DNA of 64,000 nt from NCBI RefSeq assembly GCF_024166365.1, contig NC_064831.1:54313768-54377767 (forward strand), read 5' to 3'. Shown piece after piece: positions 44,301 to 51,805 of the stretch. The stretch's first letter is position 1. The number at the start of each line of letters is the position of its first letter. The position numbers were made by a program, and so were the translations under genes. The stretch is from Elephas maximus indicus (lineage: Eukaryota > Chordata > Mammalia > Proboscidea > Elephantidae). Under the pieces are notes generated by a model. That model saw only the letters and a program-made list of their open reading frames with translations. It ran no database searches and was not told the DNA's origin.

Positions 44301-47300
44301 GTTCTTATTTGTACATTTTTCTATAATTTGCATATAGAGATATTTCTATATTTCCCTAATGAGTAAAATGGTACTCAGTATATGGGATTTTTTTTCTCCA
44401 AGATGAAATGTTTAAATTAAAAATGCTCTGTCAGCTTTAAATTTTTCAGTCCATCCTCTGGGCATTCCTCAATCCATTCTTCCCTTTTCCTGCCTCTCTC
44501 CCTCCCACCTCATCCCCCTAGAGCAGGGTTCCTCTGCAGCGGCACAACTGACACCTTGGGCCAGACAATTTTTTGTTGTGGGGACTTTTCCTGTGCGCCG
44601 CAGGATGACCTTTACGTACTAGATGCCGGTAGTACCCCGTCAGTGTCTACAGACATTATCAGATGTCCCTGGGAGGTAAAATGGTTCCAACTGAGAACCA
44701 CTGCCCTAGAGTCCTGGGCGCTAAAATCCAGTTTTTTAGCATGATATACTACCTAGAGTCTTCAGTATGCCTTAGGAAAGTAGTGGGAAGACTGAACCAA
44801 TCAAATTGTTTCTAAATATTTGGCAGACTTGGCTTATCTAATCAAAAAAACACCAAACCCACTGCTGTTGAGCCGATGAGTGGCATATCTAGGTCATCTC
44901 TAAAAATCGCCTCGGTCTGAATAAATAATGCTCCTCTCCGTGAACCTTTGTTCACTGAGGAAAATCAGAAGGAACTTAAAACACAACTTCAGAGTCTCTC
45001 AAGACCTATTATGTCCAGCTGTGTGCAAAGTATGCTAACCCAAAGGAAGTTTTGACTTTCAACAAAAGTTGTGTGACATTTATGTAGCTCCTGCCTGAGT
45101 GGGGAGAAAATTTCAACGTGAGGTTACCTGGCCACAAAGCAGTCTACTTTCTTTCTGCACGTAATGTCAAAAGCTGGAAAATTTGCTGATTCTGTTTAGC
45201 ATCGTTTTTTTTTTTTTTTAATTTTGCCTTCTGTATGTGCTAGTTGTGGATTCCTCTGAATCTGAAAACAATCTACAGTTCAAATAATTTTTTGGCAAGT
45301 TTTGGGCATGCCATCTGATGGATACTAATTCTTCTGAACCTAAAATAGGGGCAGCAGATAACTTGCCATCCCCGCCTTCTTGGTCTTGTAGCTGCCACGT
45401 GCGGTGGGTACCCAGACATTGAGTGGCGCTGGTCTCCTCAAAATGTTCAACAAAGCCACGGATGCAGTCAGCAAAATGACCATCAAGATGAATGAATCAG
45501 ACATTGTGAGTACCGTGGTGCCTCTCAGAACCCTCCACCCCTCAGGCTTATGGGTCAGAAGCCCTGAAGAATCCTGAAATTTCTGAGACTAGAGACCTTT
45601 TTTTTTTTAAGATAGTCCCTTTTTTTTTTCTCTTTAACTGCTAAGGAAGAACTGAGCTCTGTACTTGGGGGAGTCACCTCCACTAAAGCTCTGGGCTTGT
45701 GTGTTGCAGTGGTTTGAGGAGAAGCTCCAGGAGGTGGAGTGCGAGGAGCAGCGCTTACGGAAACTGCATGCTGTTGTAGAAACTCTAGTCAACCATAGGA
45801 AAGGTAACAACCTCCGCACTGCGCTTGGAGCTGGGGAAGAGGGATGCATGTCTCTGGTGAGCTGGAGACGGGAGGGCATGCTGTTCCCAAATCTCTCACC
45901 ATTCCAGTTGAAATTCTCATCCCACCTGGTCCTTGGTGTTCTGATGAAAAAGATACGCTCTGCATTTCCTGGCAGGAAACTATGTCAGCCACTGTGGGCA
46001 TCATACGCTCTAGCTGGGAGGGGTTCTGAGAAGCCATCCCAGATACGGCATGATCTGGTACATAGGTGTCTGTACACGTCGATATGTTTTGAATTGGTGG
46101 CTTATATCCAAAATGATACCCCGTATGCTTTAGCTCCATGGTCAAACCAGCAACACGTAAATGTGGGGAAACCTTATGTCTCCTCACCTTTCTTCACCTT
46201 TCTTTAGTGATATTAGCTTAAAAGCTAGCGAAGTTTGCCAAGTTTGAATGCTTTCCTTCTCTGCCTTAAATACGCCAGTAGTCAGAACTCGAAGCAAGCA
46301 GACCAGTAGCATGAGGCTGGTGTAAGGGGCTAACGGATTGTGTGGGGTGGGGGGAGGGGGATGTAGCCCACAAAACCTAAACGTTTACTCTCTGGCCCCT
46401 TACAGATAAAGCTCGCTGACCCCCTTCTAGAACATGCAAGACCATGTGGTGTGCATGTTCACCCTCTAATGCAGACGTGAGCTTTATTTTAAGAGTCATT
46501 CCTTTTGCCTTTTTGTGCTAACTGGCTCCCGGTTCTCCGGGAATGTTGGAGAGGTTTCTTCCAGGTAGGCCTAGCCTTGTGAAACTTAAGACAGGTACCT
46601 CTCGATGTTGCTCCTTGTGACCAGACTGCATTCCCTTCAATTTCTGAGTACAGGTGACTATGATCAGTACAGCTAACTGTGGTCAATACAAGTGACTGTG
46701 GTGAACGTGACTGGCTGCAGAGCCCACAGTTACCAGCCACGCGGGGGGAGCATTGCTAAGGTGTGACGTTCAGTGCCAGCTGACCCGTCCCTTTCCTTGT
46801 GAGATCAGAGGAGCCTCTGCTGTCTTTCCCTCCTTCCAGAGCTAGCGCTGAACACAGCCCAGTTTGCAAAGAGTCTAGCCATGCTCGGGAGCTCCGAGGA
46901 CAACACGGCATTGTCGCGGGCACTCTCCCAGCTGGCCGAGGTGGAAGAAAAAATTGAGCAGCTCCACCAGGAACAGGCCAACAATGACTTCTTCCTCCTG
47001 GCTGAGCTTCTGAGTGACTACATCCGCCTCCTGGCCATAGTCCGCGTAAGCTTTTGTTCCCTTTCCCCTCTCTCCTCCCCTGGATTTAATTATCTTCCTT
47101 TTCTCTCCCCCTTCCGAGAAAGTTTCATCCCATTACAGCTTGTAAATAGGTGTACCTTTTTCTACTCTTGAGAGAAAAAGAATAAACCAAGCAATACATT
47201 TAACCTTAGCTAGTTGTCATAGAGCCATTTTGAGGCCTACAGCCAATTTCGTAGATGCATTTGGAGAAAAAACCACTCTTGAATTTCCAAGTAAAAAAAT

Positions 47301-50300
47301 TGAATTTCCAAGTAGGCTCCCCCTTATTGCTGAAGCTAGATGGCGTCCTCTGTGCTCCTTTCTGCAAGCGAGGCTTATTACAGACCTGCTGTCTTGGGCC
47401 CCAGGAGCAGTGATTCCTCAGTCCTTTGGTCTTTGCCTCCCTAAGTCATCGGCGGCCTTGCCCTGGTAAGTGCTCTTGCTGGCTTCCACTTGTCCCTCCA
47501 GTGTGAGCAGTCAGGTAACTACATGGAATGGGCTTGGCGTTGCATGGAGGAGTGTGGCCAGAGGGCTGAGAGGCCTTTGTCACCAGAGCCCTTCTTCTGC
47601 TGTGCTGACCACACTGGTAACAACATTGCAGCCTGCCCTCTCAGGTCAAGCACCTCACTTTTCCTCCTGGCGATAGGGCAGTCTGGTTTCCCATGACCTC
47701 TCAGAGGAGCCACGGAAGCTTGACTGGGCAGCGATACTAGGTCTCGCATGGCCTCTCTGGGACAGAGGAAAGAGCCAAGAAGCAGCCTGGCATCTACCCT
47801 GTATAAGGGTCTGAGTCTGCCCCCTGATTCGGTGTGGGACCAGGATGTATGAGCCCCTAAGTTGGAGCAGGGCCGCCCCTACCCAGCATATTCCCCCCGG
47901 CGAGCTCCTGTGTTGTGTCAGGAGCTGAGCTGCTGCTCCCAGAGCTCTGTATCCTCTGAGGTGGAGCTGCTAACTAGAGCCTGTGAGACTGCACGGTGTC
48001 CTCTCCCTTTGCTATTTCCTTTGCTGCTGACTCAAGAGTGATAAGAGGTTTGTCAAATACCAACTGTGGAATTAGAACTGGTCTGACTGCTTAGATTGCA
48101 GAGCCACCCCAGGGAGGGGCCCTCTCTGGGGGAAGCTTTCAGAGAGGAGCACTGTTCTAGGTCTTCTCTGGAGAGCACAGCTCTTGGATATGACACCCCA
48201 GGGTCAGGATGAGCCTGTCGTAGCGAGGTGAGGGAAGCCTAGCCTAGAGCTCCGTATGTTGGGCTGGGGAAGCATGCCTCAGCACAGAACTGTAAGCTGG
48301 CCTTTCCTCAGAGACCCTTCACGATCATGAGCTGGTGGTAGGATTGGAGAGATGAGCAGATCTTTCCTGCTCTTCACTGAACCTGGAGCTGGACCACTGT
48401 TAGCCCAGTGGATTAAGTCTTACTGGGAGACAAGGTCACGCTTGACCTAATCCTTTGACATAAAAGTGTTAGGAAATGGCAGGTGAAAAGCAGCGACAGT
48501 GCTGCTGGGGACGGTGAGTTCAGTGACATCGCACTCCCTAAGGTTCAAGTTTTGTCAGAGGCCTACACTGAGGACTTCTGCAGGGAAGGGAAGGGAAACA
48601 AATGGAACAGAGCTGGGAGCTGGCCCCAGGCACAGATCTTTGGTCCAGGCTGCCTCTTGCAGCACACAAAGAAAATGGGCCGGGGCGGGGGGCCGCGTTG
48701 AGGGACAGTTAGTTAACCCAACAGCTGCCCTTCCCTGGAAATACTGAATGTGGTCAAGGCACTGAAAACAGGGAAACCCAGCAAGTAGACTTTGAGGGAG
48801 GTTCTTGGAGGCCTTGATAGCCTAGGGCAATTGAGCATATGGTTGGGATGAAAGCAAGGTGTCTCAGTGGTAGTTTTAAGGTTTATCTAAAGATTTGTCA
48901 GTCTAACCCTGTATGCTGTTCGAGTCTCAGTTTAAAAGTGGCTTCCTCAGGTTAGCCTTCCCTGACACCTCCCAAGCTAAGCCCTGGTTTCTCAGTACGG
49001 CACACTTGTAATTCTGTGTTAGTAGTTGTTAATATAATATCAGCCTCCTCTGTTAAATGCAAGTGCCGTGAAAGTGGGACTATGTATATTTCACTCCTCC
49101 CTGTGTTCTTAGCTCCTGGCACATGGCAGGGACTCAGGAAGAGTGTATAGACTCGTGGGCTGACTGAACTGAGGGAGACAGTTCAGAAGCCCTAGTGTCA
49201 GGCATTGGCATCAATCCACCTTCTGTGCTCCCAGCCATCTGGCCCTGGGTGTAGCATGAAGCAGCATGGCGCTGGCCCACTGGAGGATTGGGGAGGAGTT
49301 TTACCCAAGCTTGTGTTTTTAGACATTAAACTTCCCAGCTGGGCACTCCCACATGGCTGCAGAAGCTGCCCTTGCTCATTCCTTCCTTGGCACAGCTGCT
49401 GGGAAAGCCTCCTCCAGGGCAGAGCCAGTGGAGCTCCTAAAGGGCTGGTTGTGCTCCCCACCCCTGCCCCCCACAGGCTGCCTTCGACCAGCGCATGAAG
49501 ACATGGCAACGTTGGCAGGATGCTCAGGCCACCCTGCAGAAGAAGCGGGAGGCTGAGGCCCGGCTGCTGTGGGCCAACAAGCCTGACAAGCTGCAGCTGG
49601 CCAAGGACGAGATCGCAGAGGTGAGTCTCCTCAGGCAGCCCAGCATGGCTATTCTGCCAGCTCCTGAATGAGCTTGGGTCCCCTCCCACCCAGGTGCTCA
49701 GAAGCCTACAGCAGGCAAGAGAGTGACCACGTCTGCAGGGCTGTGACTGCCTGTGGAGCCCCTGACGGTCATTCCATGCCTGCTTTGAGGCCTGGCCCTC
49801 CACTCTTCCCCCTCCACCCCAGACTTGCCAAATCCAAATCTCTGGAGGTGGAGTCCTGGCACTGGTCTTTGAAAAGCTCCCTACCTGATTCATATGTGCC
49901 CATCTGGTGAGAACGAAATTAAGTTCCACACAGCACCTCTGTTCCCATCAGCCCCTCAGGTGGCCTTCTGCTGGACTGTGGTTTATGTGCTGAATTCCCT
50001 TGTGATAGCTGATCTCACCCAGAGGGACAGACAGACATAATGATCAATTAAGGTCTCTTGTGTAGAGTTGCTAAGCAAATGTAAAGGCTAAACAACAATT
50101 CCATAATATTAAGTGAGCCATTCTTCCCTCTTTCTTCCCAGTGGGAGTCTCGGGTGACTCAGTATGAAAGGGACTTTGAGAAGATTTCAACAGTGGTTCG
50201 AAAAGAAGTGATACGGTTTGAGGTGAGATAGAGGATCCTACTTCTCAGCGTGTAGTGCCTGTTTTAGTAGCCTTGTTTTGTCCAAGTATACTGAGAAGGG

Positions 50301-51420
50301 AGACAGATGGAGGTGCCAGTGACTTGGCAGTCATCATGAGCAGGCGAGACAGTCCGTGTGTGTGTGCGTGTGTGCGTGTGCATGCACGCCTGCGGGAATG
50401 GCTGCTACGCTCATGGCTGGACCAGAGCAGTTAGACATAAAACAAAGCTTGCAGCTGCCGTATGCCCTCCAGTCCTTTATCCTTTCTCTTCCCATCCCTC
50501 ACCCCTCACTCACCTGCCTTGGCAGAGGCTATTTGGCTGGAGATGGAAGCTGTTCCACCTGCTAGCTCTGCTTTCTGAGGCTGTATTTGGCCTTGGTCGG
50601 CAATAAACGACAGGTCAGTGTAGAATCCTATCTCCTGTAGAAAGAGAAATCCAAGGACTTCAAAAACCACGTGATCAAGTACCTGGAGACACTCCTGTAT
50701 TCACAGCAGCAGGTATGTAAGTGTGCGTGACCTTCGTCCTCTGCTGCCTGCTCCAAAGGCCAGCTGCCTACTTGGGGCTTTGGTGATAGGGTGGGCTGGT
50801 TCTGCATCTGAGGGGCGAGGTCCTGCTGCTATCAGTAATTGAAAGTAGGCCCTGTTGCTCTAAGACAGAGCATCCAAGAGGGTCTTTTCCTAAGCGGGAA
50901 GACCCAGCTCTGCTGCCCTCATCCTATGATGAGTTAGTTTTTGAGGGCAAACCCTGTCTCTCTCCTGTCTGTAACCCCTCATCCTTTGAGTGGCCACCCT
51001 GTGGTAGCACCTAACCTTCTTGAGGTCTAGGCTCCAATCAGTGTGTGGAACAGTTGCCCCCATTGTGAGGAGCTCACTGACCTGGCCCAAGCTGTGGCCT
51101 CCACAGGGCTACTTCTGGGGCAGAACCAAGTCAGTCTTCAGAGATTGCTCTTGGACTTGGTGCTCAGAAAGGGATGCTTCCCCTCAGCCTGGGAGAGGGA
51201 GAGGACAGTGTAGCTGGCTGGCCAGTCTGCCCCAGGGCCCACTCTCAGGCCAGTGATTTCCTCAGCTCTGCCTCAGCTTCATTTGAGTGGCTGAGGTGCT
51301 TGAGAAGCACCAGGGCTCAAGCTCTGCCCCTAGATGGAGGCACCTGCTTACCGTCCCGCTTCCTTGCAGCTGGCAAAGTACTGGGAAGCTTTCCTTCCTG
51401 AGGCAAAGGCCATCTCTTAA
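14140..51420 (+). CDS. SNX1: Sorting nexin-1, complete 15-exon coding region
   Basis: SNX1 is a PX-BAR subunit of the SNX-BAR/retromer coat. It binds PI3P and PI(3,5)P2 on early endosomes, senses or bends membrane, and drives endosome-to-Golgi tubules with SNX2, SNX5 and SNX6. Coding exons are 14140-14292, 27357-27468, 32165-32292, 32843-32909, 36209-36252, 37967-38108, 42978-43056, 43487-43562, 45392-45505, 45710-45803, 46840-47045, 49477-49620, 50142-50222, 50641-50712 and 51370-51420. All phases fit and the sum is 1560 nt plus stop, giving 520 residues against 522 in human as I recall it. The acidic N-terminal region spans about 1-140, PX about 141-270 with the lipid-binding RRFSDF motif at 183-188, and BAR about 300-520. 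The C-terminus ends EAKAIS then TAA. Identity with SNX1 rather than SNX2 rests on the [19 protein letters not shown] start and near-identity throughout. All introns have AG acceptors; only intron 2 lacks a GT donor. There is no internal stop, so the gene looks intact. Confidence 0.98.
16125..16360 (+). mobile_element. MIR
   Basis: GAGTGTGGGCTTTGAAGTCT, TGTTTCCTTATCTGTAAAAT and GCCTTGCATATAGTAAACAT. Contains a (A)13(T)8 block. Confidence 0.8.
16414..16509 (-). mobile_element. RTE 3'-end scrap
   Basis: Reverse complement of the RTE tail (GTTGTTGTTAGGTGCAGTCC, GAAACACTGCTTGGTCC). It is bounded by TTGTAAACT at 16405-16413 and 16510-16518, so it is an independent, severely 5'-truncated insertion. 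Confidence 0.75.
17571..17715 (+). mobile_element. AfroSINE
   Basis: GCCCTGGTCATGCGGCGGTT head, short type, tail CACTATGAGCTGGAATTGAC. Confidence 0.9.
17840..18022 (+). mobile_element. MLT1-like LTR, 3' half
   Basis: GACTTCTAGTCTCCAAAACC, TTTTAAGCCACCCAATTTGT and GGTACTTTGCTATGACAG are the conserved 3' part of MaLR LTRs. Confidence 0.7.
18760..19850 (+). mobile_element. L1 3' end (outer element), interrupted
   Basis: A sense L1 3' UTR with an A-tail near 19840. Diagnostic words GAAACCCCGAGAGTATGGCC, TTCAGCCAAAGATTAGACAG and TAATTGTTTAATGAGAAGC are seen. It is split by a second, antisense L1 3' end at 18905-19550. Confidence 0.85.
18905..19550 (-). mobile_element. L1 3' end (inner element), antisense
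   Basis: It starts with a T-run (reversed poly-A) and continues TTTATTAAACTTCAAGTGAACG. It is flanked by a 16-bp perfect target duplication, CCCAAGACACCCTTTT at 18889-18904 and 19551-19566. Confidence 0.9.
21388..21580 (+). mobile_element. AfroSINE
   Basis: Long type, with the GAGAGATGTGGCAGTCTGCT internal segment; tail shortened. Confidence 0.9.
21801..21964 (-). mobile_element. AfroSINE
   Basis: Antisense short-type copy, CAAACCCATTGCCGTCGAGT to reversed head CACCACCAGTGTTTCC. Confidence 0.92.
22205..22690 (+). mobile_element. MLT1-like LTR (ERVL-MaLR), solitary
   Basis: Starts TGTCGTGGGCCGAATAACAG, has TTATCCTGGATTATCCAGGT and ends with TAAGTTTGTGGTAATTTG and GAAAACTAATAT, the usual end of mammalian MaLR LTRs. 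No internal viral genes are present; an ancient endogenous relic. Confidence 0.75.
23005..23176 (+). mobile_element. AfroSINE
   Basis: GGAAATCCTGGTGGCATAGT head, short type. TACCCTTCTTCT before and TACCCTTCCTTCT after form the target duplication. Confidence 0.92.
23814..23983 (-). mobile_element. AfroSINE
   Basis: Antisense short-type copy, bounded by the perfect duplication TTGACTACCAA (23803-23813 and 23984-23994). Confidence 0.93.
24641..24952 (+). mobile_element. tRNA-Gly-headed SINE with RTE-derived body and tail
   Basis: The head 24641-24709 aligns with tRNA-Gly (GCGTTGGTGATTCAGTGGTA A-box region, TTTCCAT loop giving anticodon TCC, degenerate B-box GATTTGATTC). The middle 24710-24860 matches the 5' end of the RTE at 39057-39230 (GTTGCTATGATGCTG, AGACTAAGATGGCCTAGGAAG). 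The last part 24865-24950 matches the RTE 3' end at 42123-42210 (GGCACAGGATTGGGCAG). Possible target duplication TAACACCC is at 24628 and 24953. Confidence 0.8.
25000..25470 (+). mobile_element. L1 ORF2-end fragment
   Basis: Words such as GGTGAAAACCTGGAAACCAT, CTAAATGTTCAGC and ATACCCATATGATGGAGAGT. It starts just after the tRNA-Gly composite SINE. Confidence 0.7.
27357..27468 (+). CDS. SNX1: SNX1 coding exon 2 (residues 52-88 plus 1 nt), GC donor
   Basis: The exon is preceded by a T-rich tract and TTTCAG. It encodes [20 protein letters not shown] and continues to the acidic EPQDLFA segment of the N-terminal domain. It ends in phase 1 at CAG followed by GCAAGT, so the intron starts with GC instead of GT. 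The frame to exon 3 (G plus AT gives Asp) requires exactly this junction; using the next GT, 4 nt downstream, would shift the frame. Confidence 0.95.
27964..28236 (+). mobile_element. MER20-type element with inverted terminal arms
   Basis: The body matches MER20 (TGTCACAACTGGGGAGG, CATCCTACAATACACAG). The left about 70 bp (TTTCTCAACTTTGGCACTAT to GGGGGGACTGCCC) is the reverse complement of the right end (ACAGCCCTCACAACAAAG to TTGAGCAACCCTG). Flanked by ACTAGAGT and TCTAGAGT, 7 of 8 identical. Confidence 0.8.
29211..29363 (-). mobile_element. AfroSINE
   Basis: Antisense short-type copy between ATTCGTTCCGGTA (29198-29210) and ATTCATTCTGGTA (29364-29376); the differences between the two are transitions. 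Confidence 0.92.
30018..30168 (+). mobile_element. AfroSINE, head truncated
   Basis: Starts inside the head (GAGGTTAAGTGCTACGGC), with target duplication TTCACGTCCAC at 30007-30017 and about 30170-30180. Confidence 0.9.
30218..30410. repeat. Tandem duplication, about 98 bp x 2
   Basis: Units start GGATCCT at 30218 and 30316 and share CCAAAGAATCCTAAAGTCCT and TTAATATAT; the (TTTG)n part differs. Confidence 0.88.
30641..30681 (-). mobile_element. AfroSINE tail scrap abutting the palindrome
   Basis: CCTGTTGCCGTCAAGTTGAT and CCGACTCATAG, the reversed SINE tail, cut exactly where the left palindrome arm begins. Confidence 0.8.
30682..31917. repeat. Large near-palindrome, arms 30682-30993 and 31610-31917
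   Basis: The left arm (312 bp) and the reverse complement of the right arm (308 bp) align over their whole length at roughly 92 percent by eye, with a few small indels. Both start TGGAAA...CTACTTTGGCTACC and end near CACCTG. Each arm contains smaller inverted repeats (GGTTTGTAAA with TTTACAAACC; ACTTTGGCT with AGCCAAAGT). The natural spacer is about 69 bp and was later enlarged by an L1 3' end. It could be a foldback/MITE-type element or a one-off inverted duplication; no family is recognised. Confidence 0.9.
31060..31520 (+). mobile_element. L1 3' end inserted in the palindrome loop
   Basis: 461 bp of L1 3' UTR ending in a 13-bp A-run. Its words (GGACAGGAACCATTTCCGG, GATGCTGGTGAGGAATGAGC, GGTGGACACTTGAGACTATG) match, on the opposite strand, the L1 3' end at 18905-19550. 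It is flanked by two 85-bp direct copies, 30975-31059 and 31521-31605. Confidence 0.9.
32165..32292 (+). CDS. SNX1: SNX1 coding exon 3 (residues 89-131)
   Basis: The exon starts after TTTTAG and completes the split Asp codon. It encodes [17 protein letters not shown] and the SLPPQEAT linker before the PX domain. It ends GAGGAG at a GTAAGA donor in phase 0. The region is low-complexity, acidic and disordered by composition. The big foldback repeat of intron 2 ends about 250 bp upstream of its acceptor. Confidence 0.96.
32843..32909 (+). CDS. SNX1: SNX1 coding exon 4 (residues 132-153)
   Basis: The acceptor is CTTTAAAAAG and the donor is G/GTAAGT, in phase 1. It encodes [22 protein letters not shown], an acidic run followed by the first strand of the PX domain ([14 protein letters not shown] is a family signature). 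Confidence 0.97.
33121..33277 (+). mobile_element. AfroSINE
   Basis: GAAACCTAGGTGGCGTAGTG head, short type; TTGGCTTTAAGAG and TTGGCTTCAAGAA flank it. Confidence 0.92.
34818..34979 (+). mobile_element. AfroSINE (near-consensus copy)
   Basis: GGAAACCCTGGTGGTGTAGT head and GAATCGACTCGACGGCACTG tail. It looks like one of the least diverged copies and is probably young. Confidence 0.93.
36209..36252 (+). CDS. SNX1: SNX1 coding exon 5 (residues 154-168)
   Basis: A 44-nt micro-sized exon between TCCCACAG and GTGAGT, encoding [15 protein letters not shown], the second beta strand of the PX domain. It is too short to stand out as an open frame, but it is required for the phase and matches the family exactly. 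Confidence 0.96.
36253..37966 (+). other. SNX1: SNX1 intron 5
   Basis: Mostly an ancient antisense L1 3'-region fragment (about 36680-37380, with the typical GAACATTTGGCTTGTTTCCAGTC and ACCATTTTCCAAAGT words). The flanks are unremarkable. Confidence 0.65.
37967..38108 (+). CDS. SNX1: SNX1 coding exon 6 (residues 169-215), phosphoinositide-binding core
   Basis: The acceptor is GTCCCCAAG and the donor is G/GTAAGA. The exon carries [21 protein letters not shown] then the polyproline loop [11 protein letters not shown]. Arg184 and Ser186 correspond to the PI3P-contacting Arg186 and Ser188 known in human SNX1, offset by the two missing N-terminal residues. The polyproline loop is the membrane-inserting part of PX domains. 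Confidence 0.97.
39041..42225 (+). pseudogene. RTE-clade (BovB-like) LINE, nearly full length, decayed
   Basis: A sense-oriented non-LTR retrotransposon of about 3.2 kb, the usual RTE length. Broken frames show the apurinic-type endonuclease ([20 protein letters not shown] near 39500, [17 protein letters not shown] near 39810) and the reverse transcriptase (RRGRGTRD near 41060, SPYLFNLYA near 41350, the [15 protein letters not shown] catalytic motif near 41455). Stops and frameshifts interrupt both, for example TAG after the NLYA motif and after [12 protein letters not shown], so it cannot be active. It is flanked by AATTTCTATTGT (39029-39040) and AATTTCCATTGT (42226-42237), a target duplication in the surrounding L1. 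The tail (GGGTTGCTATGAGTCAG) resembles the AfroSINE tail. Confidence 0.9.
42605..42769 (+). mobile_element. AfroSINE in L1
   Basis: GGAACCCTGCTGGTGCAGTG head, poly-T-rich tail, inserted in the antisense L1; AATAGCTAATGAG and AATGGCTGATGAT at the edges are compatible with a target duplication. Confidence 0.9.
42978..43056 (+). CDS. SNX1: SNX1 coding exon 7 (residues 216-241)
   Basis: The acceptor ATTCCATTCCAG has a short, A-interrupted pyrimidine tract. The exon encodes [20 protein letters not shown] and RRAALE in the helical half of the PX domain, ending in phase 2 at AG/GTAAGT. Retrotransposon sequence ends only about 90 bp before this acceptor. Confidence 0.96.
43487..43562 (+). CDS. SNX1: SNX1 coding exon 8 (residues 242-267), end of PX domain
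   Basis: The acceptor is CACCTTTCAG and the donor is GTTAGT. It encodes [20 protein letters not shown] then FLEKEE, the last PX helix. It is in phase with both neighbours. Confidence 0.97.
44524..44703 (-). mobile_element. MER20 (hAT-Charlie) DNA transposon relic
   Basis: Starts CAGGGTT and ends AACCACTG, with the family words CAACTGACACCTTGGGCCAG and ACTAGATGCCGGTAGTACCC. A perfect 8-bp duplication CCCTAGAG (44516-44523 and 44704-44711) is the hAT hallmark. Confidence 0.88.
44846..44875 (-). mobile_element. AfroSINE tail scrap
   Basis: CCAAACCCACTGCTGTTGAG and a few more bases, the reversed tail only. Confidence 0.65.
45392..45505 (+). CDS. SNX1: SNX1 coding exon 9 (residues 268-305), PX-BAR linker
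   Basis: The acceptor is CTTGTAG and the donor is GTGAGT. It encodes [20 protein letters not shown] and a [18 protein letters not shown] segment. The amphipathic stretch [22 protein letters not shown] is the helix that inserts in membrane ahead of the BAR domain in SNX-BAR proteins (family knowledge). Confidence 0.97.
45710..45803 (+). CDS. SNX1: SNX1 coding exon 10 (residues 306-336), BAR helix 1
   Basis: The acceptor GTGTTGCAG and the donor AAAG/GTAACA delimit [20 protein letters not shown] and [11 protein letters not shown], the start of the first BAR helix. It ends in phase 1. Confidence 0.97.
45804..46839 (+). other. SNX1: SNX1 intron 10
   Basis: About 1 kb with no recognised repeat or exon. 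Open frames that read through from exon 10 into this intron are not real. Confidence 0.6.
46840..47045 (+). CDS. SNX1: SNX1 coding exon 11 (residues 337-405), BAR helices 1-2
   Basis: The largest coding exon (206 nt), between CCTTCCAG and GTAAGC. It encodes [20 protein letters not shown], then the [19 protein letters not shown] helix and the [17 protein letters not shown] segment. The heptad-like pattern fits the BAR dimer coiled coil. Confidence 0.98.
47046..49476 (+). other. SNX1: SNX1 intron 11
   Basis: 2.4 kb of mostly unique, GC-rich sequence. An L2 3' end is recognisable at about 48940-49160 (CTTCCCTGACACCTCCC... to CTGGCACATGGCAGG). No other element was seen. Confidence 0.6.
48940..49160 (+). 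mobile_element. L2 3' end
   Basis: AGCCTTCCCTGACACCTCCC and TAGCTCCTGGCACATGGCAG. Confidence 0.7.
49477..49620 (+). CDS. SNX1: SNX1 coding exon 12 (residues 406-453), BAR helix 2-3
   Basis: The acceptor CCCCCCACAG and donor GTGAGT bracket [20 protein letters not shown], the [18 protein letters not shown] basic stretch, and [10 protein letters not shown]. My memory of the human protein has LQQAKDEILE here, so two substitutions are likely. Long reading frames on the other strand and in other frames here are GC-rich shadows. Confidence 0.97.
50142..50222 (+). CDS. SNX1: SNX1 coding exon 13 (residues 454-480)
   Basis: The acceptor TTTCTTCCCAG and donor GTGAGA delimit [20 protein letters not shown] and KEVIRFE, part of the third BAR helix, in phase 0 at both ends. 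Confidence 0.97.
50356..50390. repeat. (TG)n microsatellite
   Basis: Imperfect TG/CG dinucleotide run in SNX1 intron 13. Confidence 0.85.
50641..50712 (+). CDS. SNX1: SNX1 coding exon 14 (residues 481-504)
   Basis: The acceptor CTCCTGTAG and donor CAG/GTATGT delimit [20 protein letters not shown] then SQQQ in the last BAR helix. It is in phase 0 at both ends. Confidence 0.97.
51370..51420 (+). CDS. SNX1: SNX1 coding exon 15 (residues 505-520 and stop)
   Basis: The acceptor CTTCCTTGCAG is followed by [16 protein letters not shown] and TAA, the conserved C-terminus of SNX1. The 3' untranslated region follows without interruption. Confidence 0.98.
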   Translation: MAKYWEAFLPEAKAIS

Positions 51421-51805
51421 CGGACTGAGGACAGCAGAGCCCACCTGCCTGACGCTGCCATTTTATACACTGTCTTCCTCCACTTTTTGACGGACCCAGT
51501 GCTGCGTCCTGCCTGGCCCGGACTTGCCCTTCCTGTCTGCTCCTGCAGCCAAGCTGTCCCAGCATTCTAACCGTATTTTATTTAGCTTCCATATATATTT
51601 TCTTATCTAAGAGAATAGTTTCCTGCTTTAAGCCAAGACCTACAATAGGTGGTGGAATTACGGAATAGGAGTGGGGAATTGATATAAATATATAAATACA
51701 AATGTATATTTTTCAGGGTGTGGTTTAGGAACTGGGAATAACGTTTCCTGTTACTCCTGATGGTGCCATGAAAAGATTATGTAATAAAATATTTTCAAAT
51801 CAGGT
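51421..51805 (+). other. SNX1: SNX1 3' untranslated region
   Basis: About 385 bp from the stop codon to just beyond the AATAAA signal. It contains AT-rich TTTTATTTAGC and ATATAAATATATAAATA runs. No repeat was recognised, so it is probably the ancestral 3' UTR. The exact cleavage site is inferred. Confidence 0.85.
51783..51788 (+). terminator. SNX1: Polyadenylation signal AATAAA of SNX1
   Basis: A canonical AATAAA 363 nt after the stop codon. It is followed about 30-50 nt downstream by a GT-rich stretch (GGTGGTGCTTTTTGCTGGGG), as expected for a cleavage and polyadenylation site. Confidence 0.85.

Larger units (their letters stand above)
43563..45391 (+). other. SNX1: SNX1 intron 8
   Basis: Contains a LINE-type tail relic (about 43620-43680), an L1 fragment (about 43920-44350), a complete MER20 with its 8-bp target duplication (44516-44711) and an AfroSINE scrap (about 44846-44875). 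The rest is unique. Confidence 0.65.
49621..51369 (+). other. SNX1: SNX1 introns 12-14
   Basis: Three short introns (521, 418 and 657 bp) around exons 13 and 14. The only repeat seen is a (TG)n/(CG)-mixed microsatellite at 50356-50390. They are otherwise unique. Confidence 0.6.

Noticed and set aside
45665-46207. 180-codon plus-strand frame
   Set aside because: It is SNX1 exon 10 read through its donor site into intron 10; only the first part is protein.
49198-49929. 243-codon open frame on the minus strand over SNX1 exon 12
   Set aside because: Low-complexity composition driven by GC-rich antisense of a real exon and its introns; no domain recognised.
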